Source: Ardenticatenaceae bacterium (GTDB taxonomy: Bacteria; Chloroflexota; Anaerolineae; Promineifilales; Promineifilaceae). From it: a stretch of DNA of 64,000 bases. Below are positions 23,651 through 33,255 of this stretch, piece after piece. The position numbers were made by a program, and so were the translations under genes. The stretch's first letter is position 1. Every line of letters starts with the position of its first letter. The notes under the pieces are model-generated. The model searched no databases. It saw only the letters and a list, made by a program, of their open reading frames with translations, and was not told the DNA's origin. Location of the stretch: positions 1,302,001 to 1,366,000 of the forward strand of contig JACKBQ010000002.1 of assembly GCA_020634455.1 (NCBI GenBank), given 5' to 3'.

Positions 23651-25746
23651 GGCGCGGCAACCACCTCCACAGGAATCAAAATGCGATCCGCCAGGGGATT
23701 GCCAGCAGCGTCCAGCAACAGCCAGCGGGCACCTGTCTCGCGGCGATACAAGCCCAATTGCAGCCAATATTGCCCCGGCGGCAGGCTGGCATCCAGGCTC
23801 AAATGGTGAACCTGCGTAAAAATATCGCCGACGCGCCAGGTGTGCGGCGGATAGCCGAGGCCATCCTGCTGGGCCACAATCTGGCCGCTGGCATCGAGCA
23901 AATGGGCAAAAGTGGCCAGCGAAGCTGGCTTGCCATCCGTTTCCACCTGCCAGATAGAAAGGGCCGTAAACGTTGCGCCAGCCTGGGCTTTGTCGGTGGT
24001 AGGGGTGATGGTTTGCAGGGTGAGACGGCCGTTGTCTTCCCCCTGAAACAGTGCCGGGAAGCTGGCTTGCAGCGGTGGCTCGCCACCCTCACCCGCCCAG
24101 GATGCTCCCGGCGCGATGGCCCAAAACGGGGCAGCATCAGCCAGTGCAAAATCGGGCTGCTGGAAGGCGTAGACGGCAAATTCGGCCGTTTGGGTGATCG
24201 GTTCGGTGGGAATGTGCCAGAAGGCGCGAATATCCTCATCAATCCAGCGATCGGTGGCCACGATGAGACGCCCGTTTGTCACCCCAGCAGGCAGCACCAT
24301 CGCCTGCCCCGAATCTACCCAGCGAATCGGGAAATCGTCCCGATCCAGACTGACCTCGACCACATACGGCGCGGCATCTTCCAGATTGGCGCTGCTGATG
24401 ACGGCGGGCGCGCTGCTAGGATCAAACTCCAAATACTTGGCAATGGCAGCCACGTTGCGCCCCAGCGGAGCGACCGTGCCAGGATGGTTGGGCCAGGTGG
24501 TGAAATAATCTTCCCAGGTGGCAGCAGTGGTGAGGCTCAGGGCGAGGAGGAGAATGAGGAGGGGAACGGCCGTTGGCCAGTTATCGGTAATCGGTGAGCG
24601 GTGAACAGTTTTCGGGCGGCGCAGTTTGACCAGCTCTACAAACGGCAGCGCGGCGATGATGGCCATGGGGGTTTGGGCGGCGACCATGCGGTTGAAGTTG
24701 GGGGCGCTGAGGGTGAGAACCGTCGGAGCCAACATCACCAGCAGCCAGAGCAGCAAAAACATGGGCAGCGGCTGCCGCCAGCGCCACAGGGCAATGAGCA
24801 GCCCCGCGTAAAAAAACAGTCCTGTCCAGGCAGGCACAAAAATGGGTCGGTCGGGCACATTGTACGATTCCAGCGGGTCGCCGCTGATGGTGAATACTTT
24901 GGCGGTGGCTGCCAGATTTTGCAGCACTGGGTGCGGATTGCCGTCCAGCAATTGGGTCAACGGCTCGATGGTGAACGCCCGCTCGCCTGATTCAAGCCCC
25001 TTATTTTGCTGCAAAATGACGACCAGCGGCAGTGTTACCAGCAGGGCCACCCCGCCCCACAGGACCAGCGCCGTCACCCGTCGCCGCAGCGTCGCCCGAT
25101 GAAACAGCCAGAGGTAAGCAAAAAAGGCGACAAAGATGAAGGGCATAAAGCGGGCGGGCTGGTAGGTGTACAGCGTCAGTCCTAATAAAAATCCGGCCAG
25201 GGCAAAGCGCCGCTTGGCAACCGGCTGATTCTCATCGTCGCCCCAGGCCCACCAGAAGGCCCACACCGCTAGACCAAAAACAAACGGCAGCGAAATGTGG
25301 CGTACGCCAAAACGGCTGGCGGAAAGCGGCCAGTAAAGCAGGCTGAGCCAGGCGACGGAAATCCAGGCAGGGAGACGGCCGTACCACCGCCGCACAAACA
25401 AATACGTCACCAGCAGCAATCCCATGCCGCAAATCACCGCCGAAACGCGCAGCGCCAGCGGGTTGTAAGGCACAATTTGCAGCACGAGGGCCACCAGGTA
25501 GTAGTACAACGCCTCGCGCCCCCAGCCTTCGGTGGTGTAAATGGGGCGGGCACCATTCACAATGTTTAGCGCCTGCCGCAGATCAATCGCTTCGTCAAAA
25601 TGAAAACCGGGGGGAACGGCCGTTAAATGCCACAACCGCAAAAAGAGCGCCCCCGCCAACAGCAGCAGCAGCAAAACCAGCTCCAGCCAAAGCGGCACGG
25701 TCCAGGCAGGCGCGGGGGCAGATGGTGGTTGGGCGGTTCGCAGCAT
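23647..25746 (-). CDS. Glycosyltransferase family 39-like (PMT/ArnT fold) membrane protein
   Basis: 699 residues. The first helix is LELVLLLLLLAGALFLRLWHL, followed by the GT39-type loop PPGFHFDEAIDLRQALNI containing the catalytic-type Asp-Glu pair, then about ten more helices. The C-terminal 100 residues are a soluble beta module (FAHLLDASGQIVAQQDGLGYPPHTWRVGD). These enzymes move sugars from polyprenyl phosphate carriers to acceptors outside the membrane. An interspersed DNA repeat is read in frame as VHRSPITDNWP in a cytoplasmic or loop segment (about 24576-24612). Confidence 0.85.
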   Translation of the reverse strand: MLRTAQPPSAPAPAWTVPLWLELVLLLLLLAGALFLRLWHLTAVPPGFHFDEAIDLRQALNIVNGARPIYTTEGWGREALYYYLVALVLQIVPYNPLALRVSAVICGMGLLLVTYLFVRRWYGRLPAWISVAWLSLLYWPLSASRFGVRHISLPFVFGLAVWAFWWAWGDDENQPVAKRRFALAGFLLGLTLYTYQPARFMPFIFVAFFAYLWLFHRATLRRRVTALVLWGGVALLVTLPLVVILQQNKGLESGERAFTIEPLTQLLDGNPHPVLQNLAATAKVFTISGDPLESYNVPDRPIFVPAWTGLFFYAGLLIALWRWRQPLPMFLLLWLLVMLAPTVLTLSAPNFNRMVAAQTPMAIIAALPFVELVKLRRPKTVHRSPITDNWPTAVPLLILLLALSLTTAATWEDYFTTWPNHPGTVAPLGRNVAAIAKYLEFDPSSAPAVISSANLEDAAPYVVEVSLDRDDFPIRWVDSGQAMVLPAGVTNGRLIVATDRWIDEDIRAFWHIPTEPITQTAEFAVYAFQQPDFALADAAPFWAIAPGASWAGEGGEPPLQASFPALFQGEDNGRLTLQTITPTTDKAQAGATFTALSIWQVETDGKPASLATFAHLLDASGQIVAQQDGLGYPPHTWRVGDIFTQVHHLSLDASLPPGQYWLQLGLYRRETGARWLLLDAAGNPLADRILIPVEVVAAP
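24576..24612. repeat. ATCGG-family repeat fragment inside a coding sequence
   Basis: Contains GTAATCGGTGAGCGGTG, an exact 17-base match to the reverse strand of the intergenic element at 12393-12464. It is in frame in the host gene and encodes VHRSPITDN. Confidence 0.75.
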
Positions 25747-25755
25747 CGGTTCCTT

Positions 25756-28146
25756 TTACTCTTCCTCGATAGGCGTCAGGGGCAGCAGCAGCCGGTCGCC
25801 CGCGCCGTTGGGCAGCGTGAGGCGCGTCTGGCTGTCCGGGTAGTACAGGCCCACGTTGAGCCAGCGGGTATTTTCCGGCAGATTGGCCGGAAGCGCCAAC
25901 TCGTGCAGCTGAATGAGCACATCGCCCGCTTGCAACGTCTCGCTGGCCGCACCCAGGCCATCAAACTGGGCCACAATCGTGCCGTCCGGGGCCAGCAGGT
26001 GCATGAAGATGGCCAATCGCTGCGCCGGGGCTTGTTCAAACCGCCAAACGGTCATCATCTTCATTGTTTGGCCTGGCTGGGCAGGTTTCAGAATTTGCCA
26101 ACCGAGGAAGGAAACGGCCGTATCCAACGTCACGGGCAGGGTCACAGTCTGGGTTTCATCTGGCGTGGGAACCAGCACGGGGCTGGTGTAGGCCAGATTG
26201 CTGGTTTGCTCGGTGAGAAATTGGGGCAGAACGGCCGTTGCCGACAGTTGGTAAGCGCGGACGGGGGTGTTGGAAACGGCCGTAAACGTCTGCCACGGTG
26301 CTTGGTTTGCCAACAATGTTTCCCGCAAAAATGGGTCGATGGACTGGCTATCCGGCAGCAGCAGCACGCTATTTTCTGAAGCCAGCAGCAGGGCTTGCTG
26401 CGCATCAAACCAGCGCGGCTGCAAATCGTTGGTGTGCAGCTGGTTGGCAATAAATTCGCCCGACACATCAGCCAGCGCCAGACCAGACAGCAGCAAATTG
26501 ACCGGCGGCGCATCCGCATCCAGCAAGCGCGGCACCTCGTAGACGTAAATCGAGTTGCCAATTACCGCTTCGGGCGTCTGGCTGCGGAACCAGGCGAGCG
26601 TATCGGGATTTTCTTCAAAACGCGCCCCTACCAGATTGGCCGCGCTGATGGCGTACGTTCCCGGCAGCGGATAGTCTGGGTGGAACGGCCACTGCTCTGG
26701 GATGCCACGCGGTGGCCAGGCGGGAATCGGCTGATAGCGGATGCCAAACTGCTCCGGCGGCGTGGTGCCGAAGTAGCTCAGGTACACCTTCTCACCCTCC
26801 AAGTAATCGGCCAAACCCGGTAAATCCTGCCCCCAATCCAGGTCAGATACGACCAGATGGTTGAGGCCGTTGCGTGGGCCGCCCGCCAGCTCGTTGAAGT
26901 AGGTGAGGTAGTATGGGTAGATGTCCCAGGAAGCCACGATGAGCCAACCAAGCAGGGCCAGACCCGCCACTATTTGCCAACGCTGTTTGGCGACGAGAAC
27001 GGCCGTTCCACCCCATACGTACAAAAAGGGCAGAACGGGCAAAATGTGCCGGTAGCCGATGTTCAGCGAACTGGTGAGTGAGGTGGCATAATAAACCGCA
27101 GGCACCAGCCAAAGCGATACCTCGGCCAGCCAGCCGCGCCGCAGCAAGGCAATCAATCCGGCAAGAGCCAACAGCAGCACGGGCAGCGGCGTTTTGAAGA
27201 GCAGGGCCACCACAAAAAAGGCCACCTTGCCGCCACGGTACACCTCGCCGTTCAGGTAAGCCAAGTCCTGGCGGTCCAGCCGGGCCAGCAAATCCTGGAA
27301 TTCGGCCCAATGGTACGGCGCAGGGCCAGACACATTCAGCCAGGGCAGCGGCCCCCAGGCAAAGCCGTACACGGCCCAGATAGTCAACAGACTCAACAAC
27401 CCAAGCGCAATCAATTGACCAAACCAAGACCAGGCTTTTTCTCGCAATTGCTGGCGCTGATGCAGATGGGCAAGGGTGATCAAAAAGAGAATTGGGTAGA
27501 GGATGAGGGCGGGAAATCCGGCCGTTTGGGCCAGACCCAGGACAAAGCCTGCCAGCAACAGACGCGGCCAGGCCGATTTTTGCAGGTAGCGCCACCAGGT
27601 GTACACGGACAGAAAGATGAGTGTGCTTTGGCCGACATCTGGGGTGACCAAACGGCCGTGTGCCAGCCAGTTTGGATCAAAAACAACCAGAGTCATGGCG
27701 ACAAGTCCCGCCATCGTGCCAAACTTTTGCCGGGTCCAGGCAAAAACGGCCGTTGTCAGCAGCAATGACAACGCCATCACGGGCAATCGCGCCAGAAAAT
27801 AAATCTTGGCGGCAATGACGGCATTGGCCTCCCACATAAAATTGCGGGCGTACACATGAAAATCGCCCGCCGCCAGCGCCGGGGAATCAAGCGGCAGCTG
27901 CACATCGTTCAGCAGCAGCAACGGCATAGCCGCCAATGAATCCAGCAAAATCGGATGGCGCAGCGTCAGGTTGGTATTGCCACTTTTCAGGTAGGTGTAG
28001 CCCCTGGAAATGTACTCAAACTCATCGTAGGTGCCAGATGTAACGCGAATAGAGCTGAGGCTTGCTCCCAACAAAAGCAGCAGCAAAACCACAGGCAAAA
28101 GCCGGGTCAGCAGCAGGTTTCTGAGGGGTGAGGAAGCATTGTTCAT
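25756..28146 (-). CDS. GT39-like membrane glycosyltransferase with C-terminal beta module
   Basis: 796 residues. The N-terminal helix LLTRLLPVVLLLLLLGASL is followed by TYDEFEYISRGYTYLKSG (Asp-Glu of the GT-C loop), LAHGRLVTPDVGQST, many helices, and then extracytoplasmic domains. The C-terminal module FMHLLAPDGTIVAQFDGLGAASETLQAGDV is clearly related to that of the next two genes' products. Nine bases separate it from the next gene. Substrate unknown. Confidence 0.82.
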   Translation of the reverse strand: MNNASSPLRNLLLTRLLPVVLLLLLLGASLSSIRVTSGTYDEFEYISRGYTYLKSGNTNLTLRHPILLDSLAAMPLLLLNDVQLPLDSPALAAGDFHVYARNFMWEANAVIAAKIYFLARLPVMALSLLLTTAVFAWTRQKFGTMAGLVAMTLVVFDPNWLAHGRLVTPDVGQSTLIFLSVYTWWRYLQKSAWPRLLLAGFVLGLAQTAGFPALILYPILFLITLAHLHQRQQLREKAWSWFGQLIALGLLSLLTIWAVYGFAWGPLPWLNVSGPAPYHWAEFQDLLARLDRQDLAYLNGEVYRGGKVAFFVVALLFKTPLPVLLLALAGLIALLRRGWLAEVSLWLVPAVYYATSLTSSLNIGYRHILPVLPFLYVWGGTAVLVAKQRWQIVAGLALLGWLIVASWDIYPYYLTYFNELAGGPRNGLNHLVVSDLDWGQDLPGLADYLEGEKVYLSYFGTTPPEQFGIRYQPIPAWPPRGIPEQWPFHPDYPLPGTYAISAANLVGARFEENPDTLAWFRSQTPEAVIGNSIYVYEVPRLLDADAPPVNLLLSGLALADVSGEFIANQLHTNDLQPRWFDAQQALLLASENSVLLLPDSQSIDPFLRETLLANQAPWQTFTAVSNTPVRAYQLSATAVLPQFLTEQTSNLAYTSPVLVPTPDETQTVTLPVTLDTAVSFLGWQILKPAQPGQTMKMMTVWRFEQAPAQRLAIFMHLLAPDGTIVAQFDGLGAASETLQAGDVLIQLHELALPANLPENTRWLNVGLYYPDSQTRLTLPNGAGDRLLLPLTPIEEE

Positions 28147-28204
28147 GGCACAACGTAGGGGAATAATTACGGCCGTTTGCCAGTATAGAGTGAGCCAGAT
28201 TTCG

Positions 28205-29389
28205 TCATGAGGCCTGCGTTTTTGCCACCAGCGTCGCTTCTGGCTGCTGCAGCCCTTTCCAGATGATGATTGTTACGGCCGTAATCAATAAAGCGATGAC
28301 CACCACCATCATGTAAAAAGCAACAGGAAAATTTTCGATTGGCCATTTGTAATAATCGGCCACCACGGCCAAAGCGCCAAACAAAAAGTAAATCCAGTGC
28401 AGCCGGTATTTTGCCAGCAGTGGGGCCATGGAAAAGGCCAGCATAGAAAAGTAACCGGTGTGCAGCTTGGGAGTGAGCAGAAGGATAACTGCCAATAAAA
28501 TTGTTAAATCTTCTACCATGCCGATGCGTTTCCAGGCAATGAACAGCAGGGTGATTCCCACACCCACCACAAATAGAACCGACGGCCACTGCAAACCGAT
28601 GAGCTGCGTTCCTTCATGAAATTTGTTCCACAAGGCAACCAAACTCACGCCACCAAACTGGAAGGGATGTTCACCCTCTTGCTGGGAGAAGTCCCAAAAC
28701 ATGGCGGCACGGCCAGCGAGAAGGAGGAAGGGGGATACGGCCGTAAAAAACACCACCGCCGGAATCACCAGATACTGCCACTTGCGACTGTGCAAAAAAG
28801 CCACTGGCAAGATGATCCCCCCGGTGAGCTTCACCAACACGGCGAGTCCCATAGAAACGGCCGCAGACAAATGTTTGCGCTTCAAAAAGAGCAACAGCGC
28901 CACGCCAATAAAGAACACAACAACAGATTCGTCCTGGCGGCGTAAAATTGTATTGCCAAAGGTGAGCGGATTGAGGAGAAAGAATACGGCCGTCCAAAAC
29001 CCTTCGCGCCTGGTCTCTGCCATGTACAACAGCACCAATGCGCCAAAATAGTTAAACAAAGAAAAGTACACCATAAACGACAACGTCGCCCATGGATTTA
29101 CATGGCCTAACCTACCAGCCAAATAAGCAGGCGGAATTAGCAAAAAATTGGTGAGGGGCGGTGTTGTGGTGAAGACATCCTTGTAAAGTAACCCACCAGA
29201 GAGGATAGTTTCTGCTCGTGCAATCCAGGGATCAGCAAAACGGGGGGCATCAACCGTACCGTAATATCCAGCAGGCCAATGAACAAGATATGCCAACGCT
29301 AAATAAAGCAGCACAAGAACAAAAGAGACGATTAATAGCTTACTCTCATACCCCGTCAACAACTTTTGAGCAGCTTTAAATTTTTTCAT
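28205..29389 (-). CDS. Polytopic membrane protein, GT-C/GT87-like
   Basis: 394 residues, about ten helices, no large soluble domain. DAPRFADPWIARAETILSGGLLYKDVFTTTPPLTNFLLIP is the type of loop seen in GT-C mannosyltransferases, and RRQDESVVVFFIGVALLLF and KLTGGIILPVAFL follow. Start ATG 29389 (MKKFKAAQK) is preferred: the upstream open frame runs into the terminator hairpin of the preceding gene. It is the first gene of the five-protein membrane block. Confidence 0.72.
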   Translation of the reverse strand: MKKFKAAQKLLTGYESKLLIVSFVLVLLYLALAYLVHWPAGYYGTVDAPRFADPWIARAETILSGGLLYKDVFTTTPPLTNFLLIPPAYLAGRLGHVNPWATLSFMVYFSLFNYFGALVLLYMAETRREGFWTAVFFLLNPLTFGNTILRRQDESVVVFFIGVALLLFLKRKHLSAAVSMGLAVLVKLTGGIILPVAFLHSRKWQYLVIPAVVFFTAVSPFLLLAGRAAMFWDFSQQEGEHPFQFGGVSLVALWNKFHEGTQLIGLQWPSVLFVVGVGITLLFIAWKRIGMVEDLTILLAVILLLTPKLHTGYFSMLAFSMAPLLAKYRLHWIYFLFGALAVVADYYKWPIENFPVAFYMMVVVIALLITAVTIIIWKGLQQPEATLVAKTQAS

Positions 29390-29410
29390 CTTTAAGCTTG
29401 AACAAAACAA

Positions 29411-29450
29411 AAAGTAGATGGCCAAGCTAATGCTTGACCATCTACTCTTC
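29411..29450 (-). terminator. Rho-independent terminator after the secreted DUF11 protein gene
   Basis: On the minus strand AGTAGATGG...CAAGC, loop ATTA, and GCTTG...CCATCTACT are followed by TTTTTG. It lies 20 bases past the stop at 29470 and separates it from the membrane-protein block. Confidence 0.85.
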
Positions 29451-29469
29451 ACATAGAATTAATTAAACT

Positions 29470-30903
29470 CTAACGTTTAATAACCCGATACCAATCTACA
29501 TGTGGCTCGGCACCCAAATATTCATCTGAAGAAGCCATAATGCCAAAGTATGGGCTATTATTTACATAAGACCCATCTACGGCAGAAGCAACTTTCTGAC
29601 CATTCAGGTATACACGAATAGACCCATCAGGATCTACTTCAACCCGCCAAACATTGTACCCTTTAGAATCCCCGACAGAAATATCCCGGAAGTCTACCAA
29701 ACTCACCCCACGGCCGATATTATCCAAGTCATCATTGTAATCAATTCGCTTTAGCTGAACGCGGAAACTATTTTGCGGCCCATACCATACAACCAGGAAA
29801 CGGTAATAATGAGTGAAACAATTTTCGAGGCTGGCGCTGGGGCAAGGCTGTCCATTCCAGTTCCCGCCAAAAACAATTCCATAACCGTGAAGGTTATCTA
29901 CAGTAGGGTCAAACTTTATGCTAGTCTCAATAGCATAGGGTGGCTTGGGTGCCTGAGCCAGGGGAGACGCAAGGGCATAGTCCCAGCGGCCGCCAATCTT
30001 GACAACAAACTCACCATTTTCATAGTAAGATGAATTTTCCGTGTCATCAGTATCTTGCTGGCGAATAGCCCACCCAGAATTGGGATTCGACATATCATCA
30101 AGGTAATTTCCAACTGTACATTCAACATTTGACCAGCCACTCGCTTGTGTACCGACAAATGCTCTTACGCGATAACAATAAATATTCTCAGTTGAAAGTG
30201 CGTAAGTAAAATCGTACGTCATCGCGTTACCCACATTAAAAACTACGGGATCAGCAAAATCTGGCGTATTAGCCTCTTGAATTTGATAGGACGTCACATT
30301 TGTGACTGGCTCGTTCCAGGTTAAGGTCCAGCTATTGCCGCTAGCGGTTGGCCCTTGCACAGGATCGAGTGTAGGCGCTGGGACAGATTTACCGATCACA
30401 GGCATTATTTGAGCAAAAGAATCAACAATCGTAATGCTTGCTGCACGAGTAATTAACACACCAGTACCGGAAATGTTAATCGTATTTTCAATGACATCAT
30501 TGACCATGGCTGTGTCTGTTACCGTTGCAGCGTAGCGCAATGACACAGACCCTAAACTTTCCACATTACCTGTCCAGGTGATTACATTGCCGGAATCACC
30601 AAAGCCGATTGTGGTGGCATTTGTTTCGTTGGAAGCAAATGAATTGGCCTGATACGTCACTTCTGCGGGCAAAGTATCAGTAAAGACGACACCGTTTACG
30701 GCCGTATCCCCACTATTACTTATGACAGCCGTGTATTGCACACTGCCTCCGGCAACTGTACTGCTTTTGTCTACAGACAATGAAGAGTCGCTCAAATCTG
30801 CGGCCGTTACACCTGCCATCATTACCTGCACCATAGCCAGGCTAACAGCAAGTACCATAAACAAGCAGACCATCACGATTGACACACGAAATTTTTGAAG
30901 CAT
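29470..30903 (-). CDS. Secreted DUF11/fibronectin-III/lectin-like protein
   Basis: 477 residues. A signal peptide spans about 1-35 (VSIVMVCLFMVLAVSLAMVQVMMAGVTAA). A DUF11-type repeat follows at about 38-155 (GGSVQYTAVISNSGDTAVNGVVFTDTLPAEV). An FN3-like domain at about 175-265 (NSWTLTWNEPVTNVTSYQIQEA) precedes a concanavalin-like domain at about 268-477 (ETSIKFDPTVDNLHGYGIVFGG ... VDWYRVIKR). There is no LPXTG or visible sorting tail. It is probably a cell-surface or released adhesin or glycan-binding protein. ATG has GGAGGA upstream. Octamers are rare here (one). Confidence 0.85.
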   Translation of the reverse strand: MLQKFRVSIVMVCLFMVLAVSLAMVQVMMAGVTAADLSDSSLSVDKSSTVAGGSVQYTAVISNSGDTAVNGVVFTDTLPAEVTYQANSFASNETNATTIGFGDSGNVITWTGNVESLGSVSLRYAATVTDTAMVNDVIENTINISGTGVLITRAASITIVDSFAQIMPVIGKSVPAPTLDPVQGPTASGNSWTLTWNEPVTNVTSYQIQEANTPDFADPVVFNVGNAMTYDFTYALSTENIYCYRVRAFVGTQASGWSNVECTVGNYLDDMSNPNSGWAIRQQDTDDTENSSYYENGEFVVKIGGRWDYALASPLAQAPKPPYAIETSIKFDPTVDNLHGYGIVFGGNWNGQPCPSASLENCFTHYYRFLVVWYGPQNSFRVQLKRIDYNDDLDNIGRGVSLVDFRDISVGDSKGYNVWRVEVDPDGSIRVYLNGQKVASAVDGSYVNNSPYFGIMASSDEYLGAEPHVDWYRVIKR

Positions 30904-31170
30904 ATAGATTTCCTCCGAAGCTCCTTTAAGGTTCTATTTTCTTTTCCATACGATGAAAAATTACAACAGTACAGGATTCTATCTTTAGATTAACATTCGT
31001 CAACAGCGCCGAGGACAAGCCAAAACCAAGTAAACGCATCGCCATGCTTAAACGCCTTACCAGCCTTGCCCTATAAAATTGTACCGACTCCACTTATCCG
31101 CTATCATTTGCCCCACACGGATGCTGCAAAAAGAAGTGTGAGCTTTGTGGCAAAATCTATGAGGCAGTTC

Positions 31171-33036
31171 ATGAGCAATTCTGATCAAAATAATGATTTT
31201 TTCACCATCCTGGGCGGCGAGCTAAAACAAGTTTGGCAAGATTTGGGCAATGCATGGCGGCAAACGGCCGTTTCCCTGCGAAATGGTTTGCGAAAACTGC
31301 GACACGCGCAAATTGATTACGTTGTCATAGAAATTGGCGGCTCCTTGCCCGAACGCGCCGAGCCACCACGCAGCTTCATTGAGCGGCAGTTGCCCCTGCC
31401 AGAGCCTGCGCTCAGCATTGAGCAGATCAGCCAGCGCCTGACGCGTATTGCCGAAGCCGACAATGTGCACGGCTTGCTGCTCATTTGCAACGGCATCGCC
31501 AGCGGCTCCGCCACCATCCAAAATTTGCGGCGAGCCATGGAGCGGCTAAAAGCAGCAGGCAAGACGGTGGTGGTGTACACCCCCTACCTGGATTTGCGTC
31601 ATTACTACTTGGCCACCGCCGCCGACCGCATCATTGTGCCGCCGTCAGCGACGTTTGAGGCTTACGGCCTGCATTCAGAAGTCACCTTTTTAAAGCCCGC
31701 GCTGGAAAAAGTAGGCATTGGCGTGGAAGCGGTGCAAATTTCGCCGTACAAATCCGCACCCAATACATTCATCAAAGAAGATATCACACCAGAGCAGCAG
31801 GAGCAGATTACCTGGCTGCTGGATGATTTGTACGACCAGATTACGGCCGCTTTTGCCAACGGCCGTTCTCTCACCCAGCAACAAATTCAAGCGCTTATGA
31901 ACCAGGTGCCCATGACCGCTGAAGCCGCGCTCGCCGCTGGATTGGTAGACGATGTCGCTTACCAGGATGAGCTGGAATCCTTACTGGCAATTCGTGAAGA
32001 ACAGGACAAACCACCCACCGAAACTGAAGCTGAAGAAAAGGCCAAACCCCCTGAAAACGAAGAGAATGCAACAGTGAAAACAAGCGAAGCAACAAAGGGC
32101 CCCAAAGCTACCCTCCTCGATTGGGATAAGGCCAGCAACCTGCTCACCGAAAAAGCGCGGCAACGCAGCCGCAAATTTATCGGTGTGATCAGCCTGGAAG
32201 GCTCGATTATGATGGGCAGCAGCCAAAATCCACCCATAGATCTGCCCATCCCCCTCATTGGCGGGGCAACGGCAGGCGAACAAACATTGGTCTACCTGCT
32301 GCGCCGCGCCGAGCAGCTAGACGACATGGCAGGCCTCATCTTCCACGTGGATTCCCCCGGTGGCTCCGCCCTCGCCTCCGATTTGATTGGTCGGGAGATT
32401 CAGCGGATCAGCCAAAAGAAGCCAGTGCTGGTGTACATGGGCAATACGGCCGCTTCTGGCGGTTATTACGTCAGTGCCCACGCCAACCACATCATGAGCC
32501 AGGCGCTCACCATCACTGGCTCAATTGGCGTTTTTTCACTGCGGCTGCACAACCAGGAACTGTACAACAAGATTGGCGTCAACCGCGTCGGGTTAGATCG
32601 CGGCAATCGAGCCAATTTGTACAACGGCATGGCACCGCTAACAGAAGAGGAAAGAGACGCGTTCCACGACTCCATTGTAGAAATGTACCAACAGTTTAAG
32701 CAGGTGGTAGCCGCCGGGCGCAATTTACCCTACGACGAACTGGATGAGATTTGCAACGGCCGTGTTTGGACAGGCCGCCAGGCATTGAAACACAAACTAG
32801 TAGACAGCCACGGCGACTTTACCGACGCCGTACACACACTCGCCAACCTGGCCGAACTGCCCGACCCCGCCAGCCACGACATCCCCGTGGTGAACTTGTT
32901 CGCCAAACACACCCGCTACCTCACGCCCCAGCCGTTCGAGATGGCGGAAACGGTGGGCAAACTGCTGGCCCCAGAGCGCCTGACAGCCTTCAACAACAAA
33001 CCACTTTTCCTGCTGCCCTACTCGATTAAGGTTTAG
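31171..33036 (+). CDS. sppA: Signal peptide peptidase SppA, 67K type, apparently without a membrane anchor
   Basis: 621 residues, tandem S49 domains as in E. coli SppA (618). The N-terminal repeat supplies the general base Lys194 in QISPYKSAPNTF. The C-terminal repeat supplies the nucleophile Ser429 in GNTAASGGYYVSAHANHI, followed by TGSIGVF. These degrade cleaved signal peptides. Unlike E. coli SppA, no hydrophobic segment is seen in the first 50 residues (MSNSDQNNDFFTILGGELKQ). An acidic, proline-rich linker (about 275-312) separates the domains. I start at ATG 31171 with GAGG six bases upstream; ATG 31159 is also possible. Confidence 0.92.
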   Translation: MSNSDQNNDFFTILGGELKQVWQDLGNAWRQTAVSLRNGLRKLRHAQIDYVVIEIGGSLPERAEPPRSFIERQLPLPEPALSIEQISQRLTRIAEADNVHGLLLICNGIASGSATIQNLRRAMERLKAAGKTVVVYTPYLDLRHYYLATAADRIIVPPSATFEAYGLHSEVTFLKPALEKVGIGVEAVQISPYKSAPNTFIKEDITPEQQEQITWLLDDLYDQITAAFANGRSLTQQQIQALMNQVPMTAEAALAAGLVDDVAYQDELESLLAIREEQDKPPTETEAEEKAKPPENEENATVKTSEATKGPKATLLDWDKASNLLTEKARQRSRKFIGVISLEGSIMMGSSQNPPIDLPIPLIGGATAGEQTLVYLLRRAEQLDDMAGLIFHVDSPGGSALASDLIGREIQRISQKKPVLVYMGNTAASGGYYVSAHANHIMSQALTITGSIGVFSLRLHNQELYNKIGVNRVGLDRGNRANLYNGMAPLTEEERDAFHDSIVEMYQQFKQVVAAGRNLPYDELDEICNGRVWTGRQALKHKLVDSHGDFTDAVHTLANLAELPDPASHDIPVVNLFAKHTRYLTPQPFEMAETVGKLLAPERLTAFNNKPLFLLPYSIKV

Positions 33037-33069
33037 GGGATTCGTAAGCCTTCACGTATAACGCACTTA

Positions 33070-33206
33070 TGCCCGCACGAGGGCGCTTTGCGCCCTGTGC
33101 GGGGGATTTTAAGGTTTTTTCAGCTTTGGGATGGGGAACCCATCCCAAAGCTGAAAAAACCCACCCCATACTAGCGTCGCCAGGCGCAAAGCGCCGAGGC
33201 GACGCC
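33070..33206. repeat. Triple-hairpin palindromic element
   Basis: Three hairpins in a row: CCCGCAC/GTGCGGG with inner AGGGCG/CGCCCT (33071-33101), a perfect 21-bp stem with a 3-base loop (33115-33135 with 33139-33159), and GCGTCGCC/GGCGACGC with inner GGCGC/GCGCC (33174-33206). The loop of the first (CTTTG context) and of the third (CAAAG context) are complementary, so hairpins 1 and 3 can also pair with each other. It fills the sppA to oxidoreductase gap. Confidence 0.8.
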
Positions 33207-33255
33207 CCAAGTTGCTGCCAAATGGGCACAGCTTGTTAAAAAAGGATTTTTTACC

